A stretch of DNA of 64,000 bases from CAVYUC01 sp963816685 (GCA_963816685.1 CAWFMB010000019.1:1-64000); one strand, 5' to 3'; positions 1 through 8,659 are shown, counted from the first letter of the stretch. The notes: generated by a model from the letters alone, not told the origin. A program made the numbers and translations.

Positions 1-676
1 AATTAAAATAGATGGTGGAATAAATGCTAAAACCTTCTTTATTCGTAAAGAGTTTCCGTTCGATATGCAGCACCGGCTGGTCTTTCTTTAACTGTAACAG
101 CTTTTTTATATTGTCTTCCGGTTTTATGGCTTTCAATTTCTGTTCGCCGCCCAAAATCTCAATCCGATATTGTTTTCGCAGGATTTCAAACAGCGATTTA
201 TTTTCAAACGAGAGGTTGGTAATTCTTGGCAAATACAAATTGGGCACGTGGTTAATATCGTAAAATACAGGCGCATCATCAACATAACGAAGCCGCTCCA
301 TATAAACACATCCTGCTTCTTTTTCAAGTTCCGAAAGTTCAAACGGAAATGAAGCCGGCCATGATTTAATCACTGGTTTTTGCAGAATATCAGTTTTCAA
401 ATAGCTTACGCCAATAGCAGACGCTGTCCCGGCAATTGATAAAATTCCAATGTTTTGAGGCGGTTTTCGCACAATGCTTCCCTTGCCCTGTTTTTTCAGA
501 ATAAGCCTGTCTTTCACCAGCGAATCGAGTGCGTGACGCACTGTAGGTCGCGTCATTCCATGCACCATACAAAGTTCATTTTCTGATGGCAATAAATTTC
601 CTTCTTCATAAACACCTGTTTCAATATGTTTACGGAGTACTTCATACAACTGGCGGTATTGAGGAATGTTTTCCAT
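1..676 (-). CDS. GntR-family (HutC/UTRA) transcriptional regulator, partial
   Basis: The minus-strand frame is open from an ATG at 674-676 to the left edge, so the 3' end is missing. The N-terminus (MENIPQYRQLYEVLRKHI) and the following segment with PSENELCMVHGMTRPTVRHA form a GntR winged helix-turn-helix (about residues 5-70). The rest (from about residue 80, with MERLRYVDDAPVFYDINHVP) looks like a UTRA effector-binding domain of the HutC subfamily. The family binds palindromic operators as a dimer and is released by a small-molecule ligand. It is divergent from the 2-oxo acid dehydrogenase genes, and two matching palindromes lie in the shared promoter region, so it probably controls both its own gene and that operon. 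The ligand cannot be read from the sequence. Confidence 0.85.
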   Translation of the reverse strand, partial: MENIPQYRQLYEVLRKHIETGVYEEGNLLPSENELCMVHGMTRPTVRHALDSLVKDRLILKKQGKGSIVRKPPQNIGILSIAGTASAIGVSYLKTDILQKPVIKSWPASFPFELSELEKEAGCVYMERLRYVDDAPVFYDINHVPNLYLPRITNLSFENKSLFEILRKQYRIEILGGEQKLKAIKPEDNIKKLLQLKKDQPVLHIERKLFTNKEGFSIYSTIYFN

Positions 677-714
677 GCGCTCAAAGTTAAAAATTTTTTA
701 AAACATTAAGAACA

Positions 715-730
715 ACTTGTAAATACAAGT
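715..730. promoter_or_regulatory. Palindromic operator, probable GntR site 1
   Basis: ACTTGTA-AA-TACAAGT is a perfect 7-bp inverted repeat with a 2-bp spacer, 39 bp upstream of the GntR start. A near-identical copy lies exactly 100 bp to the right. Size and symmetry fit a HutC-type GntR dimer site; binding is inferred. Confidence 0.6.
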
Positions 731-776
731 TATAAAATATAATTTTACACCTTCAAAATGAATAAAAATATTTAAT

Positions 777-789
777 CTTGATAATCAAG
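777..789. promoter_or_regulatory. Short palindrome CTTGAT-A-ATCAAG
   Basis: A perfect 6-bp inverted repeat with a 1-bp centre lies between the two TTGTAAATACAA palindromes. It shares the CTTG/CAAG ends with them and could be a degenerate third operator. Role inferred only. Confidence 0.3.
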
Positions 790-814
790 TCATTAATAAA
801 TAATTCGAATCAGG

Positions 815-830
815 ATTTGTAAATACAAGT
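815..830. promoter_or_regulatory. Palindromic operator, probable GntR site 2
   Basis: ATTTGTAAATACAAGT differs from the copy at 715-730 by one base and lies 28 bp upstream of the E2 start. Its position close to the dehydrogenase start suggests direct repression of that operon. Confidence 0.6.
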
Positions 831-857
831 AGAACAATATAATATAAACCAAAAAAT

Positions 858-2136
858 ATGGCAGTACCCGTTTTAATGCCCCGGCAGGGACAATCCGTCG
901 AATCGTGCATCCTGGGGCAGTGGTATAAATCGGTGGGAGAAGAAGTAAGCGAAGGTGATATTCTTTTCTCCTATGAAACGGACAAGGCATCTTTTGAAGA
1001 AGAGGCAAAAGCGAGTGGAATTCTTCTCGCTGCATTTTTTGAGGAAGGTGACGAAATACCCGTATTGACAAATGTCGCTGTAATTGGAAAAGAAGGTGAA
1101 CCGATAGAAGAATTCAGGCCCGGTGGTGATTTGGTCGAAGAAAGACCGGCAGAAACGGTAGAAGTGGAAGAATCACCAAAAGTGTTTGAATTCGAGGTGG
1201 AGGAATCTTCTGACGGACGCATTCGCATTTCGCCACTTGCAAAAAACATGGCAGAAAAGCTGGGAGTGGATATTCACACGCTGAAAGGTTCCGGTCCACG
1301 TGGACGGATAATTGCCCGCGATGTGGAAGAAGCCTCAAAAGCAGTAACAGCTGAACCACAGGCTCAACCGGAAGCAAAACCTAAACATGAACCGTTTGCA
1401 GCAACTCCGGCCAAACCGGCAGTGGTGCTGGAATCGGGTGTTGATTTCGAAATAAAAACAATACCAAACATCCGGAAACTGATTGCCAATGCGATGCACC
1501 AGTCGCTGCAAAATTCGGCACAGCTCACCCACCACCTGAGTGCTGACGCCAGGCAAATTATTAAAGCTTCGGAAGAAATTTAAAAAAGAATACACTGAAG
1601 GAACAGTGAAACAGAATGTGACCATTAATGATTTGGTTTGCTTTGCCGTGATTCGTGCTTTGGAGAAATATCCTAGAGTGAACACCCACTACCTCGGTGA
1701 TAAAATGAAGTGGTTCAAAAAAGTACATCTTGGTCTGGCTGTGGATACGGACCGTGGACTAATGGTACCGGCACTGCAAAATGCAGATGATCTTTCCATC
1801 ACCGGACTTTCAGGTCAGCTGCTTCAACTGGCAGCGCAGGCACGCGCCGGGAATATAAATCCTGACCTCCTCAGTCCCGAAGCAGCCACATTTACGGTTT
1901 CCAATCTCGGTAATTACGGTGTGGAAATGTTTACACCTGTAATTAATTTACCGCAAACTGCTATCCTCGGCGTGTGTACCATTATTCCCCGCCCAAAAGA
2001 AGTTGAAGAAGGCGTATATGGTTTTGTCCCCATGCTCGGACTCTCATTAACCTACAACCACCAGGCACTTGACGGCGGCGAGGCAACACGCTTCCTGGCG
2101 GAGATTAAGGAGCAAATAGAGAATATAACAGTTTAA
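858..2136 (+). pseudogene. 2-oxo acid dehydrogenase E2 (dihydrolipoamide acyltransferase), frameshifted
   Basis: Two overlapping frames (858-1583 and 1540-2136) together encode one E2 protein. The first holds a lipoyl domain (residues 1-78; lipoyl lysine in ETDKAS at residue 43), an acidic/Pro-rich linker, and the E1/E3-binding domain (about 118-157, RISPLAKNMAEKLGV...GPRGRI). It also holds the start of the catalytic domain. The second holds the rest of the acyltransferase domain, including NHQALDGGEA, the His-Asp-Gly active-site motif. The join falls in ATTATTAAAGCTTCGG near 1560-1566: removing one A gives the expected IIKLRKKFKKEY. Total length 1279 nt is one more than a multiple of three, so a single inserted base explains it. 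It is either a real inactivating mutation or a sequence error. E1 lies 2.4 kb downstream beyond an IS; no E3 gene is in the window. Confidence 0.85.
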
Positions 2137-2148
2137 AGTTTAAAGTTT
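2132..2148. repeat. Left part of a TTTAAAG heptamer array
   Basis: Two and a half TTTAAAG units follow the E2 stop codon directly and abut the left end of the insertion sequence. The array continues on the other side of the element at 3998-4042, so the element split it. Confidence 0.8.
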
Positions 2149-3997
2149 GAGCCCACTCTAAAAAGTAGGTTTAAAAAACTTGATAAAATGTATAGTAAAA
2201 AATAATAACGCAAAAAATTTGTGACTGCATTGCCTGTTTTTTATAGTTCGAAACTGATAAGTTGGTTTTACACCATAATCTAACAAGAAAAGCAGTATTA
2301 TTCGATTTTTGCAACGTTCTTTGACATGTTTGTTCTAAAAAATGGATAATCCGGACAAGGTTTACCCATAAACACCGGCAAACTGCCCATGCCTGATTTT
2401 TTATCAGCCCACGGTATTTTGATTTTCCGCTCCTTAGCGGGTAAGCGACATGGAAAATTGTAGCCTCCACATTGTTGCGTTTTTGCAATTCTTCAATAGG
2501 GCGCTGTTTCATCACCCGTCTCATGTGGGAAGTATGAATAGCTTGCTGGTTAAAATAAACTTTGGCTTTCCCGGTTCGTATGTACCATCTGTCTTCAGTG
2601 CTGTTCTTCAGCTTTTTGGCAAGGGATGCCTGTAAACATTCTCCGGTTTTTGTATCGGTAACCAACAATCCGTCAGGGGTTATTTCCAGGTCGTATCGTG
2701 AAACGGCCCCCTGTATTCCGGTAAAAACCATATCTATATTTTGGCAAAACGTTTCGTTATCAGGACTATGATAAGCACCGTCTGCATAAACCTTTTGCAC
2801 AGGAGTATCTGTGATTGCTTGTGTTGAATTAATTGCCGGCTTTACAAATACCGTGTCGGGGGTAGTGGCCTTATCTACCATTACATTAGTAATCAGGTCC
2901 AACAATCCGTCTGATATGGTTTCTGTTACATTCATGCTGAAGCCTTTTACTTTCTGGTCGGATTTGCGGCGGTAATTACTATCAGGATCATGGGGCGACT
3001 GCACGCTTTTTGACTCAATTTCTTCTTTGGGGCGGAGTTCGACTTTTTTGTCCTCGCCTTCTACTTTATATTGTTCATCGAAAACCCGCTGGAGAAGCCG
3101 GTAAGCTTCGCTATTGCGGCTGGTGAAAAGTACCAGGGTTTTGTATGCCAGAATACCGATAGACTGCATCCTGGTTTGGACTTCTTCTTTGGTGCTACGA
3201 TAAATAATTTTTAGTGGCTCTTCATCGAGCAGGAGAGTAATCTGTTGCCTATCTTCTTCGGGGAACAATGAAAAATCGCTTTCCTCCAATGTTTTGCAAA
3301 ATAAAACAAAGCTTTGATGGATGATTTCGTATCGCGAGCACCAGGCAATATTGCTGCCAATGAGTTTGCTGTCCATGCGGATACTTTTGCCGCTTACTTC
3401 AAAATCTTTTATCTGTCCATGGGTAATTGTTTCAAAGGCTTTTTGCAACAGATCCTCTTTGTTTTCACGCAAATGCTGATGTACCCGCTTTCGAAACAGG
3501 TAATAAGTTGAATCGGCAGGAATTTCGTCACCCAGATTGAATAAGCCTAATGCACTACGTACCAATAGGTTGAACCGGCAATGCTCGAATAATTGCAAAT
3601 CGCTCCAATCAAAAGCTTCCTTCAATATCATCATACCAACAAGTTGCGATACCGAAGAATTAGGAGCTCCCATTTTTTCACTGTACAATACACTAAATAT
3701 AGATTCATCGATCCGCGATACAATTTGCTTGCGGAATTGATTGTGCCAATTATCCGTATTGTTATACTGATTTAATGATTTCCCCTCTAGTATGGATGGA
3801 ATGCTGGAGAAAAGATTCCCTTGACTATGTGAAACAGATTTTTTGAACATGCTTTTTCGATGTTGTTTACCTCATGTAAGATAATAAATTACATGACTTA
3901 AATCGCTGTAATTCAAGTGAATATTCCATTATTTATGAACAAACTTGTCAACAATTATATTTTTGTATTTAATCAGCCGACTTTTCGGAGTGGGCTC
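2149..3997 (-). mobile_element. IS1182-like insertion sequence, about 1.85 kb, apparently intact
   Basis: The element begins GAGCCCACTCTAAAAAGTAG (2149) and ends with the near-perfect reverse complement at 3976-3997 (GCCGACTTTTCGGAGTGGGC then TC); about 18 of 22 terminal bases match. AAGTTT lies directly outside both ends (2143-2148 and 3998-4003) and may be a 6-bp target duplication. The flanks are TTTAAAG repeats, however, so the duplication cannot be proven. One full-length transposase gene fills the element on the minus strand and there is no passenger gene. The insertion separates E2 from E1. Confidence 0.85.
2171..3850 (-). CDS. DDE transposase, IS1182-like family
   Basis: This 559-aa protein has an N-terminal transposase domain with the pattern SVSQLVGMMILKEAFDWSD and a run of conserved residues through DSTYYLFRKRV. 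A DDE-type catalytic region follows (VYADGAYHSPDNETF and a late HVAYPLRSGKSKYRGL segment). Order and length fit IS1182-family transposases; family placement is from recognition, not a search. The frame is uninterrupted from ATG (3848-3850) to a stop at the inner edge of the left inverted repeat, so the enzyme may be functional. It is transcribed against the surrounding dehydrogenase genes. Confidence 0.85.
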   Translation of the reverse strand: MFKKSVSHSQGNLFSSIPSILEGKSLNQYNNTDNWHNQFRKQIVSRIDESIFSVLYSEKMGAPNSSVSQLVGMMILKEAFDWSDLQLFEHCRFNLLVRSALGLFNLGDEIPADSTYYLFRKRVHQHLRENKEDLLQKAFETITHGQIKDFEVSGKSIRMDSKLIGSNIAWCSRYEIIHQSFVLFCKTLEESDFSLFPEEDRQQITLLLDEEPLKIIYRSTKEEVQTRMQSIGILAYKTLVLFTSRNSEAYRLLQRVFDEQYKVEGEDKKVELRPKEEIESKSVQSPHDPDSNYRRKSDQKVKGFSMNVTETISDGLLDLITNVMVDKATTPDTVFVKPAINSTQAITDTPVQKVYADGAYHSPDNETFCQNIDMVFTGIQGAVSRYDLEITPDGLLVTDTKTGECLQASLAKKLKNSTEDRWYIRTGKAKVYFNQQAIHTSHMRRVMKQRPIEELQKRNNVEATIFHVAYPLRSGKSKYRGLIKNQAWAVCRCLWVNLVRIIHFLEQTCQRTLQKSNNTAFLVRLWCKTNLSVSNYKKQAMQSQIFCVIIFYYTFYQVF

Positions 3998-4042
3998 AAG
4001 TTTAAAGTTTAAAGTTTAAGGTTTAAGGTTTAAAGTTTAAAG
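3998..4042. repeat. Right part of the TTTAAAG heptamer array
   Basis: Six tandem heptamers (TTTAAAG, twice TTTAAGG) run from the right IS end to 2 bp before the four-helix-bundle gene. Each unit contains TAA, and since 7 is not a multiple of 3 the array stops translation in all three frames on the + strand. TTTAAAG units also give TAA on the other strand. Confidence 0.8.
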
Positions 4043-4044
4043 AG

Positions 4045-4479
4045 GTGGCAACATTTAATCGATTTGAAGATATTTTAGCGTGGCAAAAAGCCAGAGTACT
4101 TTGTAAAAAAGTACAGACGTACACGTTAAAAGAGCTTTTTTCAAAAGATTTTAAATTAGTGAACCAGATAAAAGGTTCATCGGGTTCTGCTATGGATAAT
4201 ATTGCTGAAGGATTTGAAAGAGGCGGAAATAAGGAATTCATTCAATTTCTGTTTATTTCAAAAGGATCAGCCGGAGAAACCCGTTCGCAGCTTTATCGTG
4301 CACTGGACAATGAATATATTAACGAGGAAGAATTTAATACAGCATATAAACTTGCAGAAGAGGTAGGCAAACTTACCGGAGGTTTAATAAACCATCTTAA
4401 CTCAAGTAAAATAAAAGGAACAAAACATAAAAATTATGGAGAATCACATGAGGACTCCACTTTAAACATTGAATTTTAA
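4045..4479 (+). CDS. Four-helix-bundle (S23-like) protein
   Basis: This 144-aa protein starts at GTG (4045) straight after the heptamer array. It shows the signature of the S23/four-helix-bundle family: FEDILAWQKARVL near the N-terminus, then GSSGSAMDNIAEGFERGG and KGSAGETRSQLYRAL. The family is found within 23S rRNA intervening sequences and, in Bacteroidota, as scattered single genes often bordered by short tandem repeats. It is related to the Avd accessory protein of diversity-generating retroelements, but no reverse transcriptase is seen here. It sits 17 bp upstream of E1 in the same direction. Its presence inside a dehydrogenase operon with an array on its left suggests it was inserted as a unit. 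Function unknown. Confidence 0.8.
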   Translation: MATFNRFEDILAWQKARVLCKKVQTYTLKELFSKDFKLVNQIKGSSGSAMDNIAEGFERGGNKEFIQFLFISKGSAGETRSQLYRALDNEYINEEEFNTAYKLAEEVGKLTGGLINHLNSSKIKGTKHKNYGESHEDSTLNIEF

Positions 4480-4496
4480 ATATTAAACTCAATACG

Positions 4497-6965
4497 ATGC
4501 CAAAACTACAATTTATAAATCCAGACGAGGTTAGAAAAGCCAGGCAGCTGGAATTCAAACCAATACCTATTAATCAGTACGATAAGACGGTTGAAGAGGA
4601 AAAGGAGAATTTCACCAGGGAAGATTTCCTGCGTATCTATCATGATATGGTGGTGATTCGTGAATTCGAAAACATGTTGAACCTGATTAAAACCCGTGGG
4701 GAATACAACGAAATTCCATACAACCATCCGGGGCCGGCACATCTTTCCATCGGACAGGAAGCTGCTGCCGTTGGAATGGCCTACAACCTGGGCGTTGAAG
4801 ATTTCATCTTTGGTTCACACCGAAGTCATGGCGAAATTCTGGCGAAAGGACTTTCAGCCATTTCACGGCTCGATGATGAAACACTGGAAAACATCATGGA
4901 GAACCATTTCGACGGGAAAACACTGGCGCCGGTAAAAGCAGGACACAAAGGCACTACCAAAGAACTTGCAATTAAATTCCTCACCTACGGAACGCTTGCA
5001 GAAATATTTGCCCGCGAAACCGGCTTCAACAAAGGACTGGGCGGTTCGATGCATGCCTTCTTTACCCCTTTTGGAGTTTATCCGAACAATGCCATTGTTG
5101 GCGGCTCCGGCGACATTGCTGTGGGCGCTGCCTTGTTCAAAAAAGTTAATCGTAAAAAAGGAATCGTTGTTGCCAACATTGGTGATGCGTCCATGGCTTG
5201 CGGCCCCGTTTGGGAAGGTTTGACATTCGCTACAATGGATCAGTTTACCCAACTTTGGGAAGGCGACATGAAAGGCGGATTGCCGCTGATTGTAAACATT
5301 ATGAACAACCAGTATGGTATGGGCGGACAAACCTGTGGTGAAACCATGGGATACGAAATAGCTGCCCGTATTGGTGTTGGCCTGAATAAAGATCAGATGC
5401 ACGCAGAACGTGTGGATGGTTATAACCCCATGGCAGTAATCGATGCATACAAACGGAAAATGAAAATCATCGAAGAGAAAAAAGGGCCGGTACTGCTCGA
5501 TGTATTGACTTACCGTTACAGTGGCCACTCTCCTTCCGATGCTTCTTCCTACCGGTCAAAAGAAGAGGTGGAAGCCTGGGAAAAACAGGACTCCATTGTA
5601 TGGTTTGGCAATGAACTGGTGAGAGCAGGAATTGCAAGTGAGAAAGAGCTGGAAAGCATTAAAAACAAAACAGTTGAAATCATTACCAACTCGCTGAAGC
5701 TGGCCATCGACGATGAAGTTTCGCCCCATATGGACATGAAGAAATATCCGAACCTGATTGGAGAGATGATGTTCAGCGACCAATCGGTGGATAAAATGGA
5801 AGACCGCGAACCTGAAGTAAACCACCCCATGGAAGATAATCCGCGGGTAAAACAACTGGCCACCAAAGAACGGTTTATGTTCGACGAAAACGGGAAGCCC
5901 CATTCCAAAATTAAAACCTACGGTTTGCGTGACGGCATTTTCGAAGCCATTATTGACAGGTTTTATAAAGACCCGACACTGATTGCCTATGGCGAGGAAA
6001 ACCGCGACTGGGGCGGTGCATTTGCAGTTTACCGCGGGTTGACAGAAGCCCTGCCTTACCACCGGTTGTTTAATTCGCCCATTTCGGAAGGCGCCATTGT
6101 GGGTACCGCTATCGGATATGCCATGTGCGGCGGCCGGGTGATTCCTGAAATTATGTATTGCGATTTCCTTGGGCGTGCCGGCGATGAAGTATTTAACCAG
6201 CTTCCCAAATGGCAGGCCATGAGCGGAAACGTACTTAAAATGCCGGTGACCATCCGTGTTTCAGTGGGCTCAAAATACGGGGCACAGCATTCTCAGGACT
6301 GGACAGCGCTGGCTGCACATATCCCCGGGTTAAAAGTAGTTTTCCCGGTTACTCCCTACGATGCAAAGGGATTAATGAACAGCGCCCTGCAGGGAACTGA
6401 CCCTGTAATTTTCTTTGAAAGCCAGCGTATTTACGATATTGGTGAAATGTTTCACGAAGGCGGTGTACCGGAAGGCTATTATGAAATTCCGCTGGGTGAA
6501 CCTGATATTAAAAGGGAAGGTACTGATATTACCATTTTAACCATCGGTGCCACATTGTACCGTGCACTGGATGCTGCAAAAATACTTGAAGAAAAATACA
6601 ACCTTTCAGCCGAAGTGATTGATGCACGCTCATTGGTGCCGTTTAATTACGATTTGGTGATTGAGTCCGTCAAAAAGACAGGCCGCATTGTAATTTCCGG
6701 TGATGCATCTGGCCGCGGGTCATTCCTGCGCGATTTGGCTTCGAACATTACAGAACTTGCATTCGATTATCTTGATGCCCCTCCGGTGGTGGTTGGTTCG
6801 CGCAACTGGATCATTCCTGCACATGAACTTGAAGATTATTTCTTCCCACAGCCGAAATGGATTATCGATGCAATTCACGAGCGTATTCTTCCCTTGCCGG
6901 GGCATACTCCGGAAAACGATTTTACTGAAGAAGAACAACTGGATCGGAATGCACGGGGAATTTAG
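4497..6965 (+). CDS. 2-oxo acid dehydrogenase E1, fused alpha and beta subunits
   Basis: The 822-aa protein has an E1-alpha-like half (to about residue 440) and an E1-beta-like half (about 465-822). It would decarboxylate a 2-oxo acid with thiamine diphosphate (TPP) and pass the acyl group to E2 lipoyl. The alpha half has the TPP motif starting GDASMA at residue 229 and ending at MNNQYG. The beta half has YGEENRDWGGAF, NSPISEGAIVG and the late DARSLVPFNYD segment typical of transketolase C-terminal domains. The frame is intact. The substrate (pyruvate, acetoin or branched-chain acids) is not determinable. It originally followed E2 but is now separated from it by the IS and the four-helix-bundle gene. 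Its expression may therefore depend on promoters in or near those insertions. A strong terminator follows. Confidence 0.85.
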   Translation: MPKLQFINPDEVRKARQLEFKPIPINQYDKTVEEEKENFTREDFLRIYHDMVVIREFENMLNLIKTRGEYNEIPYNHPGPAHLSIGQEAAAVGMAYNLGVEDFIFGSHRSHGEILAKGLSAISRLDDETLENIMENHFDGKTLAPVKAGHKGTTKELAIKFLTYGTLAEIFARETGFNKGLGGSMHAFFTPFGVYPNNAIVGGSGDIAVGAALFKKVNRKKGIVVANIGDASMACGPVWEGLTFATMDQFTQLWEGDMKGGLPLIVNIMNNQYGMGGQTCGETMGYEIAARIGVGLNKDQMHAERVDGYNPMAVIDAYKRKMKIIEEKKGPVLLDVLTYRYSGHSPSDASSYRSKEEVEAWEKQDSIVWFGNELVRAGIASEKELESIKNKTVEIITNSLKLAIDDEVSPHMDMKKYPNLIGEMMFSDQSVDKMEDREPEVNHPMEDNPRVKQLATKERFMFDENGKPHSKIKTYGLRDGIFEAIIDRFYKDPTLIAYGEENRDWGGAFAVYRGLTEALPYHRLFNSPISEGAIVGTAIGYAMCGGRVIPEIMYCDFLGRAGDEVFNQLPKWQAMSGNVLKMPVTIRVSVGSKYGAQHSQDWTALAAHIPGLKVVFPVTPYDAKGLMNSALQGTDPVIFFESQRIYDIGEMFHEGGVPEGYYEIPLGEPDIKREGTDITILTIGATLYRALDAAKILEEKYNLSAEVIDARSLVPFNYDLVIESVKKTGRIVISGDASGRGSFLRDLASNITELAFDYLDAPPVVVGSRNWIIPAHELEDYFFPQPKWIIDAIHERILPLPGHTPENDFTEEEQLDRNARGI

Positions 6966-7021
6966 GCGCTGAAGGAATCCATTTAAAAAAACTAAGTGTG
7001 CATTCAATTTGATTACCATTT

Positions 7022-7058
7022 AAAAAAGGCAGCGGGTATTTATACCTGCTGCCTTTTT
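7022..7058 (+). terminator. Rho-independent terminator after E1
   Basis: GGCAGCGGGTAT (7028-7039) pairs with ATACCTGCTGCC (7042-7053) with one G-T pair, flanked by AAAAAA and TTTTT. It ends the dehydrogenase operon. Confidence 0.85.
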
Positions 7059-7100
7059 GATGGATTTTAAAGTGATGATCCAACGTTGTACTTATGCGTC

Positions 7101-7415
7101 TCATGCTGCTATCCGAATTCCTGTTTTTTTAATTTCAACTGCAAAAGGATTACCCGAATTAAAATCCTCATGAGATATTGGATGTGGTTCAATTCTGGAA
7201 TCAATCTTTGCTGCCAGCAATATCAATTGAACTTGCATTTCAAATCGTTTTGAATCATCCAAATCTGTAAAAATCAAGGCTAAATCGATATCGCTATCAT
7301 CAGTAAATTTCCCTTTTGCATAAGAACCAAACAAGTAAGCACTCTCAACATTAGAAAACTTTTCTTTTATTAAATCAAGATATTTTGCTATTGCAATATC
7401 AATGTTTTTATCCAT
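7101..7415 (-). CDS. MNT-type minimal nucleotidyltransferase
   Basis: This 104-aa protein carries the nucleotidyltransferase signature GSYAKGKFTDDSDIDLALIF (residues about 26-45), with the Gly-Ser and Asp-x-Asp metal ligands intact. MNT proteins paired with HEPN proteins act as antitoxins that AMP-modify the HEPN toxin in known type VII toxin-antitoxin systems. It overlaps the end of the upstream HEPN gene by 28 bp, the usual co-expressed arrangement. Activity on the partner is inferred from known pairs. Confidence 0.85.
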   Translation of the reverse strand: MDKNIDIAIAKYLDLIKEKFSNVESAYLFGSYAKGKFTDDSDIDLALIFTDLDDSKRFEMQVQLILLAAKIDSRIEPHPISHEDFNSGNPFAVEIKKTGIRIAA

Positions 7416-7795
7416 GTTCTCAGTTCTTTTAATTTGTCAATCCACACAGCAGTAAAATCCGGAGTACATTGTTTTTTAAAACTCATTTTATAGTCATCAT
7501 ATCTGGCGTTTATGTTGAATACAGTAATTGTCGCCAGTTGCTCCTTTTGATTACCGTTTAATTCTAAATCAGCTTTTTCAGCCAGTCTTAGCAGATTATG
7601 TATAAAAGGAGGATAATCTGATTTTACCTTTATGTAATATGCTTTCAGTAATTTTTCAATCATCAAATGTCCGATGAAAAGCGACCAGCTATATCTTTTT
7701 GAATCAAACATTGCGATCAAAGTCTCAAAATCATCATCCGAGCCATCAATCCAATAGTTAATCAATTTATCTTTATTTAAATCGTTGCTTTCCAT
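7388..7795 (-). CDS. HEPN-domain protein, partner of the MNT gene
   Basis: The 135-aa helical protein has the HEPN pattern SLFIGHLMIEKLLKAYYIK (about residues 37-55) and a C-terminal NARYDDYKMSF segment. RNase-type HEPN toxins carry R-x4-6-H. Here the corresponding Arg is followed by Lys at the +5 position (RYDDYK) and no His is nearby. It may therefore belong to the non-nuclease HEPN group that helps the nucleotidyltransferase bind substrate. It is the first gene of the pair, read into MNT by overlap. Toxin activity is doubtful on present evidence. Confidence 0.75.
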   Translation of the reverse strand: MESNDLNKDKLINYWIDGSDDDFETLIAMFDSKRYSWSLFIGHLMIEKLLKAYYIKVKSDYPPFIHNLLRLAEKADLELNGNQKEQLATITVFNINARYDDYKMSFKKQCTPDFTAVWIDKLKELRTWIKTLILQ

Positions 7796-7921
7796 AACCT
7801 CAAAAGTACAAAATATATCAAATATCTATTTTTAATAATTACAAGGTAAAATCCCACACATCCTGTTCTCAAAATTCATATAACCCTGCCAGTCCGATAA
7901 TCCAGCGAGGCAAAGGAAGTT

Positions 7922-8614
7922 TTATTTTAAAAATAATTTAAATCCAACTGAGATGTTAAATCCATATTCCAATCCTTCTTGCTCCCTGTACTCGAAATCA
8001 TCATACATGTCACGCTCAAAGCATTGTGTTGGCATTGGATGAATCAGATTTGAAAATGCATTATTTCTGATTTTTAATCCAAGGCCCAGGTAACTATTTA
8101 ATCCAAATTTTCGCCCCAGATTTTTAAACCTCCCAATGTTGAAATTGAAACCATATTTTTGTCTGAAATAATCCGCCTGGTCGTAACTAATACACCCACC
8201 CTCAAATTGTCTGTAGCTTATATGATGAAAAACATCTTTATGATGAATATAATAAAGTTCGAATGAACCATAAGAAGTTACTTTTTTCGTTTGCTTCATT
8301 ACATAATATAGTTCCGGCCTGATTTCCCATAATTCATAATCCTCTTCAAACATTTCATCAATAAATTGTGTGTAGGATATATTCTTATTTCCATATCCGG
8401 CATGCAGTCCGATTTTCCATTTTGGATGAATACCCCGTATATATCCAATCCTCCATCTTGGACTGTATTTGTTCAAGGATGAAAAAACATCAAATGTTAG
8501 ATAGGATTCTTTTTTTGCAGGTGAACTTTCAATGTTATCACTTTTTTGAGCACTCAGAATCAGTGTGCTTAAAACCATTGTCAGTGAAACGAATATTTTG
8601 AGTGAGTGGTTCAT
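7922..8614 (-). CDS. Exported protein, probable small outer-membrane barrel, unknown function
   Basis: The start at 8612-8614 (MNHSLKIFVSLTMVLSTLI) gives a clean signal peptide ending near LSAQ; the longer frame to 8650 has no merit. The mature part of about 208 residues is rich in alternating aromatic/polar segments with Gly turns, such as WKIGLHAGYGNKNIS, SYGSFELYYIHHK and GFNISVGFKLFLK. That is typical of Bacteroidota outer-membrane beta-barrel proteins of the PorT-like size class. I recognise no specific family. It lies 45 bp downstream of a decayed DUF4369 gene on the same strand. Confidence 0.6.
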   Translation of the reverse strand: MNHSLKIFVSLTMVLSTLILSAQKSDNIESSPAKKESYLTFDVFSSLNKYSPRWRIGYIRGIHPKWKIGLHAGYGNKNISYTQFIDEMFEEDYELWEIRPELYYVMKQTKKVTSYGSFELYYIHHKDVFHHISYRQFEGGCISYDQADYFRQKYGFNFNIGRFKNLGRKFGLNSYLGLGLKIRNNAFSNLIHPMPTQCFERDMYDDFEYREQEGLEYGFNISVGFKLFLK

Positions 8615-8659
8615 CTTTTTAAAAATTAATGCCAAAGGTAATCTCTCCAAAAACTTCTG

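Noticed and set aside
2143..4003. AAGTTT as proven target-site duplication of the IS
   Set aside because: The flanks are TTTAAAG repeats, so AAGTTT on both sides is expected by chance. I list it only as possible.
4045..4479. Four-helix-bundle gene as Avd of a diversity-generating retroelement
   Set aside because: No reverse transcriptase, template repeat or target gene is near.
4863..5528. 221-aa minus-strand ORF inside E1
   Set aside because: It is the antisense shadow of a well-supported E1 gene, with no domain of its own.
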